6,656 nt of DNA from Deltaproteobacteria bacterium (GCA_013349725.1 DUZB01000245.1:1-6656); one strand, 5' to 3'. Numbered from the stretch's first letter, positions 1 through 5,970 are shown. The notes: a model not told the origin generated them from the letters alone. Program-made: numbers and translations.

Positions 1-1038
1 ATATGGGATACATGTCTCAGTTTGTCCGCATTGCGGGAAGCGGGGATCCCCGCTGATCATGAAGCGGTTAAAGATGCCGTAGACTGGCTTTTCAAGAAAC
101 TCATAACGTCTCGTGGCGACTGGGCCTACCGGGCTCATGACCTGGAACCGGCCGGCTGGGCTTTTCAGTTTGAGAATACCTATTACCCTGATGTGGATGA
201 CACCCCCATGGTCCTAATGGCTCTTCAGCGCGCCCATGCCATAGACAGGGTAGGATATAAAAATAAGATGGAAAAGGCCGTAAACTGGCTGGTGGGCATG
301 CAGAGTTCGGACGGGGGCTGGGGTTCCTTTGATATTGACAACAACTACCTGTATCTGAATAAAATCCCTTTTGCCGATCATGGGGCTTTGCTTGATCCAA
401 GCACGTCCGATCTCACGGGTCGATGTGTTGAGCTTTTGAGCATGCTGGGTTATGGCCTTGAATTCCCACCTGTTTCAAGGGCTGTGGAATTCCTCAGGAA
501 AGAGCAGGAAGAATGCGGCGCCTGGTTCGGACGATGGGGGGTTAACTACGTTTACGGGACATGGTCCGTGCTCAAGGGGCTTAAACAGGCCGGGGAAGAT
601 ATGTCAAAACCCTATATCCGGAAGGCCGTGGAGTGGTTGAAGTCCTGCCAGAATCCGGACAATGGATGGGGAGAGAGCTGTAACTCCTATGCAGGCGTTT
701 CCTGCGCCGGCAAGGGGAAGAGCACCGTTTCACAGACTGCGTGGGCGTTACTGGGACTCATGGCAGCAGGGGAAGTAAAAAGTTCCGCAGTGCAGCGAGG
801 CGTCCATTATCTGCTCAATGCCCAGGACCGCCAGGGGAGTTGGGAAGAGAAACTCTACACCGGAACCGGATTTCCCATGGTTTTTTACCTGCGATATCAC
901 GGATACCGCCAGTATTTTTCTCTTTGGGCCCTTGGCGAATATCGCAGGCTCAGGACCGGAAACAAGACCTCTCAGGACAAAGCCGCCCTCAATGAGCCTG
1001 CTTCCTTTCGCCTTACCGCACTTAAAAAGAAGAGATGA
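1..1038 (+). CDS. shc: Squalene-hopene cyclase, C-terminal half (5' end outside window)
   Basis: Class II triterpene cyclase that protonates squalene and folds it into hopene/hopanol at the inner face of the cytoplasmic membrane. The reading frame is open from base 1 (IWDTCLSLSALREAG), so the TTG at 22 is internal and not a start; 345 codons are visible out of a family length of about 630-720. The catalytic acid motif DVDDT lies at bases 190-204, matching the DXDD motif of the family. Several QW-type repeats are visible: GMQSSDGGWGSFD, SCQNPDNGWGES and NAQDRQGSWEE. These are followed by the conserved C-terminal GTGFPMVFYLRYHGYRQYFS stretch. The C-terminus is complete, ending in a basic ALKKKR tail. 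The stop overlaps the start of the next gene (ATGA), which indicates translational coupling with hpnG. The fold and function call is secure; the only limit is the missing N-terminal half. Confidence 0.96.
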   Translation: MWDTCLSLSALREAGIPADHEAVKDAVDWLFKKLITSRGDWAYRAHDLEPAGWAFQFENTYYPDVDDTPMVLMALQRAHAIDRVGYKNKMEKAVNWLVGMQSSDGGWGSFDIDNNYLYLNKIPFADHGALLDPSTSDLTGRCVELLSMLGYGLEFPPVSRAVEFLRKEQEECGAWFGRWGVNYVYGTWSVLKGLKQAGEDMSKPYIRKAVEWLKSCQNPDNGWGESCNSYAGVSCAGKGKSTVSQTAWALLGLMAAGEVKSSAVQRGVHYLLNAQDRQGSWEEKLYTGTGFPMVFYLRYHGYRQYFSLWALGEYRRLRTGNKTSQDKAALNEPASFRLTALKKKR

Positions 1039-1808
1039 ATCCGACTGTCGGGCTTGTTATAGCACTACAGGCCGAAGCGCGCGCCCTTCTGGGGCGCGGC
1101 GTTTGGGAGCGTGCAGACGGGAATCGATATCGCCGGGTCTATTTCAATAAAGAGATGTCCCTGATTGCTGTCCTCAGTGGGGTTGGACGAAACAACGCCA
1201 TGATTTCAGCAAGATGGCTGATATCCCAAAAAGTAAAGGCCCTGGTATCTCTCGGTGTGGCCGGAGGTTTAGATCCGACCCTTCGGGCCGGAGATACGGT
1301 TTTTGGGGATGTGATCTATCAAAATCAGGAGGGGTATTATCAGAAGGTCTGGGAGGGGATGCCGGGCATAGCGGGCGTTGTCCGGGAACGGTTTCAGAAG
1401 AGAGGGATAAGAGGCTTTGCCGGCGGTATCGTATCTGTGAAAAGCCCCGCTCTTTCAGGCAGTGCTAAAAAGAAACTTCATGTGGAAACGGGTGCCCTTG
1501 CGGCGGACATGGAGACGGGATCAGCAGCCATTGCTGCTGCTGAATCGTCTGTCCCGTTTTTTGCTTTTCGAACCATATGTGATCCTGCAGATCGAGAGGT
1601 GCGAGATCCTTTTTTTCGCTGCCTTGATCCTGGCGGGCAGATCAAGGTGTCTCGAATCGTTCCGGCCCTATTGCGAAATCCTTCGCTGGCATCTGATCTG
1701 CTGGCCTTGAAAAGAGACTTTCAATCGGCCTTGACAGGCCTTCACGATGCGTGGCATAAAGCAATCAGAGAGATGATTCCCCTTCTGATTTCAAAAGAAG
1801 ATGAATGA
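1035..1808 (+). CDS. hpnG: Hopanoid-associated phosphorylase HpnG (adenosylhopane nucleosidase)
   Basis: Member of the MTA/SAH nucleosidase-phosphorylase superfamily, 257 aa. In hopanoid pathways HpnG is known to remove adenine from adenosylhopane, giving the ribosyl (phosphoribosyl) hopane used to make bacteriohopanetetrol-type side chains. Visible signatures are an N-terminal GLVIALQAEARALL (residues 6-19), SLGVAGGLDPTLRAGD (72-87) which forms the base/phosphate pocket, and ADMETGSAA (157-165), whose E160 corresponds to the ribose-binding Glu of the family. FRTICDPAD (178-186) follows, and its D183 sits where the catalytic Asp of MTA/SAH nucleosidase lies (RAISD). The ATG overlaps the cyclase stop by 4 bp, so coupled translation is likely. 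Family assignment rests on motifs and on the shc neighbour; without that neighbour a generic nucleosidase would be the alternative. Confidence 0.9.
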   Translation: MNPTVGLVIALQAEARALLGRGVWERADGNRYRRVYFNKEMSLIAVLSGVGRNNAMISARWLISQKVKALVSLGVAGGLDPTLRAGDTVFGDVIYQNQEGYYQKVWEGMPGIAGVVRERFQKRGIRGFAGGIVSVKSPALSGSAKKKLHVETGALAADMETGSAAIAAAESSVPFFAFRTICDPADREVRDPFFRCLDPGGQIKVSRIVPALLRNPSLASDLLALKRDFQSALTGLHDAWHKAIREMIPLLISKEDE

Positions 1809-1830
1809 GTTCTAAAGAGGAGAAAAACCC

Positions 1831-2064
1831 ATGGTGAAATTGAAAATACTAATTCTGTTTTGCGTAATGTCCCTTGCCTCCAGTCTAACGGCGTGCGGTT
1901 GTTTAGGTGGAGGCAGCGGAGGAGAAGCGCAGGTTCAAACGACCACCAAGACCACAACAATTGGACAGGATCTGATAGACCTCAAGAAGGCCCACAGTGA
2001 AGGAGTCATCTCTGATAAGGAATATGAAAAGGCCAGGGAAAAAATCTTGAAAGAATCGGATTAA
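1831..2064 (+). CDS. Small SHOCT-domain lipoprotein
   Basis: A 77-aa protein with a lipoprotein signal: basic start (MVKLK), hydrophobic core (ILILFCVMSLASS) and lipobox L19-T-A-C22. Gly follows the acylated Cys, so there is no Asp retention signal and outer-membrane sorting is plausible. A Gly/Ser/Thr-rich linker (residues 25-44) leads to a C-terminal SHOCT-type helical hairpin (about 46-74; DLIDLKKAHSEGVISDKEYE). SHOCT is a short C-terminal domain thought to aid oligomerisation or binding; it has no enzymatic role. A good purine-rich ribosome site (AAAGAGGAGAAAAA) precedes the ATG. The gene starts 22 bp after hpnG on the same strand and is probably co-transcribed. Its exact role is unknown, and any link to hopanoids or the envelope is inferred from position only. 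Confidence 0.85.
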   Translation: MVKLKILILFCVMSLASSLTACGCLGGGSGGEAQVQTTTKTTTIGQDLIDLKKAHSEGVISDKEYEKAREKILKESD

Positions 2065-2147
2065 TTGTCAACTTCCAAGGGGAACAGGTTTATATTGAAC
2101 GAGTACCATGGGGTCGGGGTTTTTCGCGACAAGGTAGGTCAGATATA

Positions 2148-3146
2148 ATGGCAAGGAATGAATGGAATGCCGGCGCGTTGTTGGGGTTGTCAGGGAGCTA
2201 TTGGGAGACCTGCACGCTGCACGCTGCCGTTAAATTGGACCTGTTTTCCAGCATTGAGGAAGGCAACTCCCGGTCTGAGCAGATTACTGAGCGATCCGGC
2301 CTTCATTTGAGAGGCGTGACGACTCTTCTCAATGCTCTTGCGGCCATGGGTCTTCTTGTAAAGTCCGGAGAGGTTTATGCCAATGTGGAGGCTTCCCGGT
2401 CACTACTCGTGAAATCCTCACCCCGGTATCTGGGACACATGATCATGCATCACCACCACCTGGTGGAAGCGTGGTCCCGGCTTGACCAGTCTGTTCGCAG
2501 TGGAAACCCTGTCGGCAAAAATGTCACTGAAAATGAAGCGGGGAGGGAAAGCTTCCTCATGGGGATGTTTAATCTGGCCATGGGGATTGCCCCCCTGATT
2601 GCAAAGGAGATCGATCTGACCGGCAGGAAGCATCTCCTGGACCTGGGGGGCGGGCCGGGGACTTATGCTATTCATTTCTGCCTTGAAAACCCAACGCTGA
2701 AGGCTACTATTGCCGATCTTTCAACCACAAGGCCTTTTGCCGAGAAGACCGTAGGGCGTTTCAACTTATCGGACAGAATCGATTTTGTGCCGAGCAACTA
2801 TCTGGAAGATGATCTGGAAGGTCAGTATGACGTTGCATGGCTTTCTCATATCCTCCACGGAGAGGGGCCGGATGGATGCCGGACGATTATTGAAAAAGCG
2901 GCTTCCGTTCTCGAAAAGGGAGGCAACCTGTTCGTCCATGATTTCATACTGGACGACAATTCCGACGGCCCTCTCTTTCCGGCAATCTTTTCCCTGAACA
3001 TGCTGGTAAATACAAAAAAGGGACGATCGTACACGGAAAATCAGATCAAAACCATGCTGATTGAGGCGGGCTTACACGCTATCGAAAGGCTTTCTTACCG
3101 CGGTCCCAACGAATCGGGCATTCTTGTGGCCCGTAAGCCATTCTAA
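2148..3146 (+). CDS. SAM-dependent O-methyltransferase, acetylserotonin/caffeate OMT-like
   Basis: A 332-aa cytoplasmic methyltransferase of the two-domain plant COMT/ASMT type (methyltransf_2). The N-terminal part (about 10-90) is a winged-helix dimerisation domain (LHAAVKLDLFSSIEEG, then LLNALAAMGLLVKSGEVYANV). The C-terminal Rossmann domain has SAM motif I LLDLGGGPGTYA (163-174), the acidic residue D190 after strand 2 (TIADL), and YDVAWLSHILHGEG (227-240). In that segment H237 lines up with the catalytic base of the LHDW motif, although the usual following Asp is Gly here. A stretch of four His (101-104) is unusual. The start is ATG 2148, with a modest AAGGTAGG ribosome site 9 bp upstream. 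The gene is 83 bp from the SHOCT lipoprotein; TTGTCA at 2065 and TATATT at 2091 (20-bp spacer) make only a poor promoter. The substrate cannot be read from the sequence; a small phenolic or quinone-like acceptor, or a hopanoid, are both guesses. Confidence 0.88.
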   Translation: MARNEWNAGALLGLSGSYWETCTLHAAVKLDLFSSIEEGNSRSEQITERSGLHLRGVTTLLNALAAMGLLVKSGEVYANVEASRSLLVKSSPRYLGHMIMHHHHLVEAWSRLDQSVRSGNPVGKNVTENEAGRESFLMGMFNLAMGIAPLIAKEIDLTGRKHLLDLGGGPGTYAIHFCLENPTLKATIADLSTTRPFAEKTVGRFNLSDRIDFVPSNYLEDDLEGQYDVAWLSHILHGEGPDGCRTIIEKAASVLEKGGNLFVHDFILDDNSDGPLFPAIFSLNMLVNTKKGRSYTENQIKTMLIEAGLHAIERLSYRGPNESGILVARKPF

Positions 3147-3179
3147 CCATTTTCCATAATTCCAAAATCCAAAATCGTT

Positions 3180-3213
3180 CCTGAATCACGCCAAGGCGTG
3201 ATTTACGTTCAGG
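3180..3213. terminator. Bidirectional hairpin between convergent genes
   Basis: AATCACGCC (3184-3192) and GGCGTGATT (3195-3203) form a perfect 9-bp stem with an AA loop, and the outer arms CCTGAA (3180-3185) and TTCAGG (3208-3213) can pair as an alternative. It lies in the 73-bp gap between the methyltransferase and the convergent transglutaminase-like gene. Neither side has a clean T-tract, so it may act as a transcript-end stabiliser more than as a classic intrinsic terminator. A short tandem of TCCAAAA units (3161-3175) precedes it. Confidence 0.6.
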
Positions 3214-3219
3214 CGCCAT

Positions 3220-3918
3220 CTATTTTACCACATCCTCCCCGTAGAAGTCTCTCCCGGAATTCCGTCCCGCTTTTTCAAACATCTCTATCCAACCGTCAAC
3301 GCGTTTATCGCCATAGGCATCCTTCCAGGCTCTCAGGATGCGATCGAGCGGAATATCAGAGAACGTTCCATGATCCGCCACGTATTCCATAAACTGCTCC
3401 CTTCCGGCGTTGTAGGGCTGAAAAACCGAATCCTCCAAACCGTTGAATTCAAGGGGAGCCACGTCGTGCCTTTCACACAGTTCCCGATTGAAGGCAGGGG
3501 TTGATTTTACCCATTTTCCTTTCAGATAAAATTCGGTGAACCCATGAAATACAAAAAGATTTGACCCGATATATTCGATAAGCTGCCGGGTCGCCAGATG
3601 GTTGACCACATCGGCAAAACCTACTCTGGACGGGATGCCGCACGCCCTGCCAAGGGCGCAGAGGAGCGAAGCCTTACACACACAGTAGCCTCTCTTGCTC
3701 TTCAGTACGTTGCTGGCACGATAATGCTCAGGGAGGTAGAAGGGATAGTAAGGGTCATACCGGATCCCATCTCTCACTGCGTAGTAGAGTTTGATGGCCT
3801 GTTCGACCTGATCGGTGCTTCCCTCACCAATAGTGTTCATGGCGTGCTTTACAATCAGGGGATGATCGCTGTCAACGACTGGGGTAGGCGTGAGATATTT
3901 CTGATCGATCTGGTTCAT
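3220..3918 (-). CDS. Transglutaminase-like (papain-fold) domain protein
   Basis: A 232-aa protein of the bacterial/archaeal transglutaminase-like superfamily, whose members act as cysteine proteases or amidases or are catalytically silent. The core shows the nucleophile region SKRGYCVCKASLLCALGRA (74-92; C79 expected as catalytic Cys, C81 also present). It continues with GIPSRVGFADVVNHL (94-108), the His region VFHGFTEFYLKGKWVKSTPAFN (H125), and LEFNGLEDSVFQPYNAGREQFMEYV towards the C-terminus. Where many family members have Asp as the third triad residue, this one has WVKSTPAFN, so T140 or N144 takes that place. There is no signal peptide, so it should be cytoplasmic. I chose ATG 3918 because AGAGGAG lies 9 bp before it. 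An in-frame ATG at 3987 would add 23 residues but has no ribosome site. It is transcribed towards the methyltransferase and away from the DUF2080 gene. Substrate unknown. Confidence 0.82.
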   Translation of the reverse strand: MNQIDQKYLTPTPVVDSDHPLIVKHAMNTIGEGSTDQVEQAIKLYYAVRDGIRYDPYYPFYLPEHYRASNVLKSKRGYCVCKASLLCALGRACGIPSRVGFADVVNHLATRQLIEYIGSNLFVFHGFTEFYLKGKWVKSTPAFNRELCERHDVAPLEFNGLEDSVFQPYNAGREQFMEYVADHGTFSDIPLDRILRAWKDAYGDKRVDGWIEMFEKAGRNSGRDFYGEDVVK

Positions 3919-3927
3919 GTACAAAAT

Positions 3928-3934
3928 CTCCTCT
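3928..3934 (-). promoter_or_regulatory. Ribosome binding site that sets the start of the transglutaminase-like gene
   Basis: Read on the minus strand this is AGAGGAG, 9 bp before ATG 3918. It favours the 232-aa product over the longer reading from 3987, which lacks a comparable site. Confidence 0.65.
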
Positions 3935-4062
3935 TTTGAGCAGGTTGAGTGAAACGAAAGGGGACCTGCATTTCCTATTTTCACCATAACATACTTCAGG
4001 TAGAATGGAAAATGACTGTTTCACACCACATGTCTCGTTCTATAAACAGTTCGATTTTTTCC

Positions 4063-4091
4063 TTGACACATAGTTACTTTGTAGCCAAAAT
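4063..4091 (+). promoter_or_regulatory. Candidate sigma-70 promoter for the DUF2080-GNAT unit
   Basis: A consensus -35 TTGACA (4063-4068) is followed after 17 bp by CAAAAT (4086-4091), a 4/6 match to the -10. It lies in the AT-rich divergent region (3919-4204), about 115 bp before the DUF2080 start. The otherwise gene-free leader between it and 4204 has stops in the DUF2080 frame (TAA at 4166). Confidence 0.4.
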
Positions 4092-4096
4092 GTAAC
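4073..4096. repeat. GTTAC/GTAAC inverted repeat inside the promoter spacer
   Basis: GTTAC-TTTG (4073-4081), a TAGC centre, then CAAA-AT-GTAAC (4086-4096) form a near-palindrome with one 2-base bulge. It sits between and over the -35 and -10 elements proposed here, so it could be an operator or a DNA/RNA hairpin. A further GTAACC copy occurs at 4165-4170, within GTAACCGGTAC. Confidence 0.45.
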
Positions 4097-4204
4097 CACA
4101 ATAAAGCTTCTGAACGATTGTATCGCCTTTTCCGTCCACGATGAATTGAAAAAATGTCCTGAATGTAACCGGTACTTTCCAGTCGAAGGGTGGTTTTACG
4201 TAAA

Positions 4205-4393
4205 ATGTCTGATGAAAATAGTTCAAAAATACCGCACAAGCCTTCTTCCGAAGAGTTAAGGGGAAGGGTCAAATTTGAAGTGTACGGTGAAGAAATGGTG
4301 GAGAAAACGGTCAAATTAAGTGGAAACAGCGGCAGGGTCTATCTGCCGCCCGACTGGGTTGGATGTCAAGTGAAGATTATCAGAGTTGATTAA
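4205..4393 (+). CDS. DUF2080-type small protein (AbrB/MazE-like, transposon-associated family)
   Basis: A 62-aa protein with an N-terminal polar stretch (1-20) and a conserved core RVKFEVYGEEMVEKTVK, then SGNSGRVYLPPDWVG (39-53), then VKIIRVD. I recognise this core as the DUF2080 family, described as a putative transposon-encoded protein and found in archaea and anaerobic bacteria. The SGNSGRVYLPPDWVG segment resembles the swapped-hairpin DNA-binding core of AbrB/MazE antitoxins (GNSxxxxLPxxWxG), so a DNA-binding role is a reasonable inference. The start could be ATG 4205 or GTG 4190 (67 aa); an in-frame TAA at 4166 bars a longer protein. Both starts have weak ribosome sites (GGGTGG at 4188-4193). 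No transposase gene is visible beside it, which suggests either a remnant of an element or a domesticated regulator. It ends 12 bp before the acetyltransferase. Confidence 0.75.
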   Translation: MSDENSSKIPHKPSSEELRGRVKFEVYGEEMVEKTVKLSGNSGRVYLPPDWVGCQVKIIRVD

Positions 4394-4405
4394 ACCCTTT
4401 GGGTA

Positions 4406-4855
4406 ATGAGCCGGCCAATGAAAAATCTAAAGATACGGAAAATCAAACTGGAAGACGCCCCTGCTGTCAGCGGAATTCAGGCTTCTATTACAAAATCTTC
4501 GGCATCCATTGATTTCAAGCAGGTGCTTGAAAGGCAGGCCCACGAAGAAGATGCCAGCCTTGTAGCTGAGGTGGACGGCACGATTGTGGGTTATATGATC
4601 AGTTATATAGTCTTCGGTGGGTTTGGGCTTGAAAAGAGCGCGTGGATTGCAACCCTTGGTGTTCATCCCAAATTCATGGGACAGGGAATTGGGAAAAAAT
4701 TGGCGGAGGAAATCCTTGAGGTCTATCGAAGAGAGGGGATCAGATACATTTCCACTTCCGTCCGATGGGATTCTGTGGATCTCCTCTCTTTTTTCAAAAC
4801 CCTGGGCTTTGATCGGAGTAATTTTATCAACCTTAAGAAAGAGTTGGATTTTTGA
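4406..4855 (+). CDS. GNAT-family N-acetyltransferase
   Basis: A 149-aa single-domain GNAT enzyme that transfers acetyl from acetyl-CoA to an amine. It begins with the typical LKIRKIKLEDAPAVSGIQ (8-25) and has a beta hairpin SLVAEVDGTIVGYMI (51-65). Motif A is ATLGVHPKFMGQGIGKKLAEE (82-102), in which MGQGIG forms the pyrophosphate loop; the usual Arg/Gln two residues before the middle Gly-x-x is Met91. Motif B is ISTSVRWDSVDLLSFFKTLGF (115-135), and the C-terminus NLKKELDF closes the fold. Either ATG 4406 or ATG 4418 could be the start; neither has a strong ribosome site, as expected if translation is coupled to the upstream DUF2080 gene 12 bp away. The substrate is unknown: RimI-like protein acetylation, small-molecule acetylation, or a toxin-like role all remain possible. 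Confidence 0.88.
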   Translation: MSRPMKNLKIRKIKLEDAPAVSGIQASITKSSASIDFKQVLERQAHEEDASLVAEVDGTIVGYMISYIVFGGFGLEKSAWIATLGVHPKFMGQGIGKKLAEEILEVYRREGIRYISTSVRWDSVDLLSFFKTLGFDRSNFINLKKELDF

Positions 4856-4953
4856 CTGCCTTCTTATCCCGACCTTGTTCTCCGGCTCGGCAGTACAATT
4901 CATAAGCGCCAATCTCAAAACACCCCCTTTTGTCCGATCTCTTCGCCAGACTC

Positions 4954-4973
4954 AATCCCGCCATGGTGGGATT
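4954..4973. repeat. 20-bp near-palindrome AATCCCGCC/GGTGGGATT
   Basis: AATCCCGCC, AT, GGTGGGATT pair over 9 bp each with a single G-T mismatch. It is immediately followed by another AATCCCA (4974-4980 region). Its structure is of the REP/short palindromic type. Confidence 0.6.
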
Positions 4974-5017
4974 AATCCCAGTTTCTTTTAATTGAAGATG
5001 GTTGGTCTCGTACCCCA

Positions 5018-5107
5018 CCCCGCGAAGCTTGTCCTCGACTTGATCGGGGAGCGGAGACCCATCAACACCTAATGCCCCTGGATTCCCGCGTTCGCGGGAA
5101 TGACAAA
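5018..5107. repeat. Dispersed repeat of the ATTCCCGC-hairpin type
   Basis: The right end holds a near-perfect hairpin, ATTCCCGCG TT CGCGGGAAT (5082-5101), followed by GACAAAAAC. The left end has CCCCG (5018-5022) pairing with CGGGG (5045-5049) around GAAGCTTGTCCTCGACTTGAT. This layout, and the reverse reading that encodes a VIP-A-AGIQ-like peptide, is the common non-coding dispersed repeat that many proteobacterial genomes carry and that is often mis-annotated as short proteins. A TTGACT box at 5120-5125 just beyond it could be a -35, but no convincing -10 follows. Confidence 0.7.
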
Positions 5108-5180
5108 AACGGATGAATTTTGACTTTTTACAAATTCATCAAGATTGTCCTCGTCAAAAACCGGACAATTGCCCTATGCC

Positions 5181-5189
5181 AAAGGAGGT
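5181..5189 (+). promoter_or_regulatory. Strong Shine-Dalgarno fixing the ATPase start at 5197
   Basis: AAAGGAGGT lies 7 bp before ATG 5197. The frame extends upstream to an ATG at 5113, but those 28 residues are polar and unlike the family, so the ribosome site decides for 5197. Confidence 0.85.
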
Positions 5190-5196
5190 TCATGAA

Positions 5197-5970
5197 ATGA
5201 TAACGGCAGGAATAGATTGTGGCGCTAAAACTACCAAGACCGTCGTATTGAAGGACGGAAAGGTCATAGGCAAAGGGCTGGTCGCTACCGGTTTTGATCA
5301 GGAGAAAGCAGTGATGGACTCTTTGAAACTTGCCCTGGAATCCGCCGGAGTTTCCGAGGACAGTCTTGAAAAAATCGGCGGAACCGGATCGGGAAAGAAA
5401 TCGATCAAGGTAGCGGACAACCTGGTGAACGATATCAAAGCCATGGCGAAAGCGGCGACCTATTTCTTTCCGAGCGCACGAACGGTAACGGATGTTGGCG
5501 CTGAAGGAGGAAGGGCCGTGAAAATGGATAAAGTTGGAAATGTGGTGGATTTCGCCATCAACGAGAAATGTGCTGCCGGTGCAGGTGCTTTTATTGAGTC
5601 CATGGCGCGTGCCCTTGAAATCCCTCTTGTGGAAATGGGGCTTCTGGCCCTCAAGTCAAGCAGGGAAATTCCCATGAACGCCCAGTGTGCAATATTTGCC
5701 GAATCGGAAGTGGTCGGGCTTATCCATGCAAAAATAGAAAAGCAGGATATCTGCAAGACGATCCACGATGCCATGGCAAGCCGGATCGTTTCCATGATCC
5801 GCAGGGTCGGTGTCAACGAAGATGTGGTGATGATAGGCGGTGTTGCTTACAACCCGGGTTTTGTGAAAGCAATGAAGCGCGAACTGAAACTGGAAAAAAT
5901 CCATATCCCTGAAGCTCCCGAATACGGCGCCGCCCTTGGCGCGGCTATCGTGGCAGCTGAACAAGACTAG
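5197..5970 (+). CDS. [4Fe-4S] ATPase activator, HgdC/BadF/BzdP family
   Basis: A 257-aa ASKHA-fold ATPase. Family members form dimers bridged by one [4Fe-4S] cluster and use ATP hydrolysis to push electrons into a 2-hydroxyacyl-CoA dehydratase or benzoyl-CoA reductase. Motifs in order are phosphate-1 GIDCGAKTTKTVVLKDG (5-21), GGTGSGKKS (61-69), phosphate-2 region TDVGAEGGRAVKM (98-110), NEKCAAGAGAFIE (122-134), NAQCAIFAESEVVGLI (161-176), and the adenosine motif IGGVAYNPGF (213-222). Ligand cysteines C125 and C164 are both present, 39 residues apart, the same spacing as in Acidaminococcus HgdC (127/166). GAEGGR replaces the GGQDSK of dehydratase activators, which together with the BzdQ-like gene downstream favours a reductase subunit (BzdP/BcrD-like). 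Length is typical of the activator type. Alternative: a stand-alone dehydratase activase. Confidence 0.88.
   Translation: MITAGIDCGAKTTKTVVLKDGKVIGKGLVATGFDQEKAVMDSLKLALESAGVSEDSLEKIGGTGSGKKSIKVADNLVNDIKAMAKAATYFFPSARTVTDVGAEGGRAVKMDKVGNVVDFAINEKCAAGAGAFIESMARALEIPLVEMGLLALKSSREIPMNAQCAIFAESEVVGLIHAKIEKQDICKTIHDAMASRIVSMIRRVGVNEDVVMIGGVAYNPGFVKAMKRELKLEKIHIPEAPEYGAALGAAIVAAEQD

Larger units (their letters stand above)
4856..5112. other. Repeat-bearing intergenic region after the GNAT gene
   Basis: No convincing gene lies here. ACTGCC (4855-4860) and GGCAGT (4889-4894) form a 6-bp inverted pair right at the GNAT stop, perhaps a weak transcript end. Two stronger palindromes (4954-4973 and 5082-5101) follow and are listed separately. 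A 61-codon minus-strand frame (4833-5018) crosses the area but resembles no family I know and overlaps the GNAT 3' end. Confidence 0.6.

Noticed and set aside
22..24. TTG as the start of the cyclase gene
   Set aside because: The upstream codons IWDTCLS are conserved cyclase sequence, so the gene simply begins outside the window.
3919..3987. 23-residue extension of the transglutaminase-like protein
   Set aside because: No ribosome site at 3987, while ATG 3918 has AGAGGAG at good spacing. It is not fully excluded.
4080..4180. Minus-strand peptide reading FQFIVDGKGDTIVQKL, vaguely like antitoxin N-termini
   Set aside because: Short, without a start codon or ribosome site, and it would overlap the promoter and leader of the DUF2080 gene; the resemblance is too weak.
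4021..4314. 97-codon minus-strand frame opposite the DUF2080 gene
   Set aside because: It is antisense to a conserved protein core and shows no domain; a shadow frame.
4833..5018. 61-codon minus-strand frame (ends GCFEIGAYELYCRAGEQGRDKKA...)
   Set aside because: It overlaps the GNAT 3' end, lies across palindromic repeat DNA, has no clear ribosome site and matches no family I recognise; such frames are typical of repeat-derived sequence.
5113..5196. 28-residue N-terminal extension of the ATPase
   Set aside because: AAAGGAGGT right before ATG 5197 and the family N-terminus (MITAGIDCG) show that translation starts at 5197.
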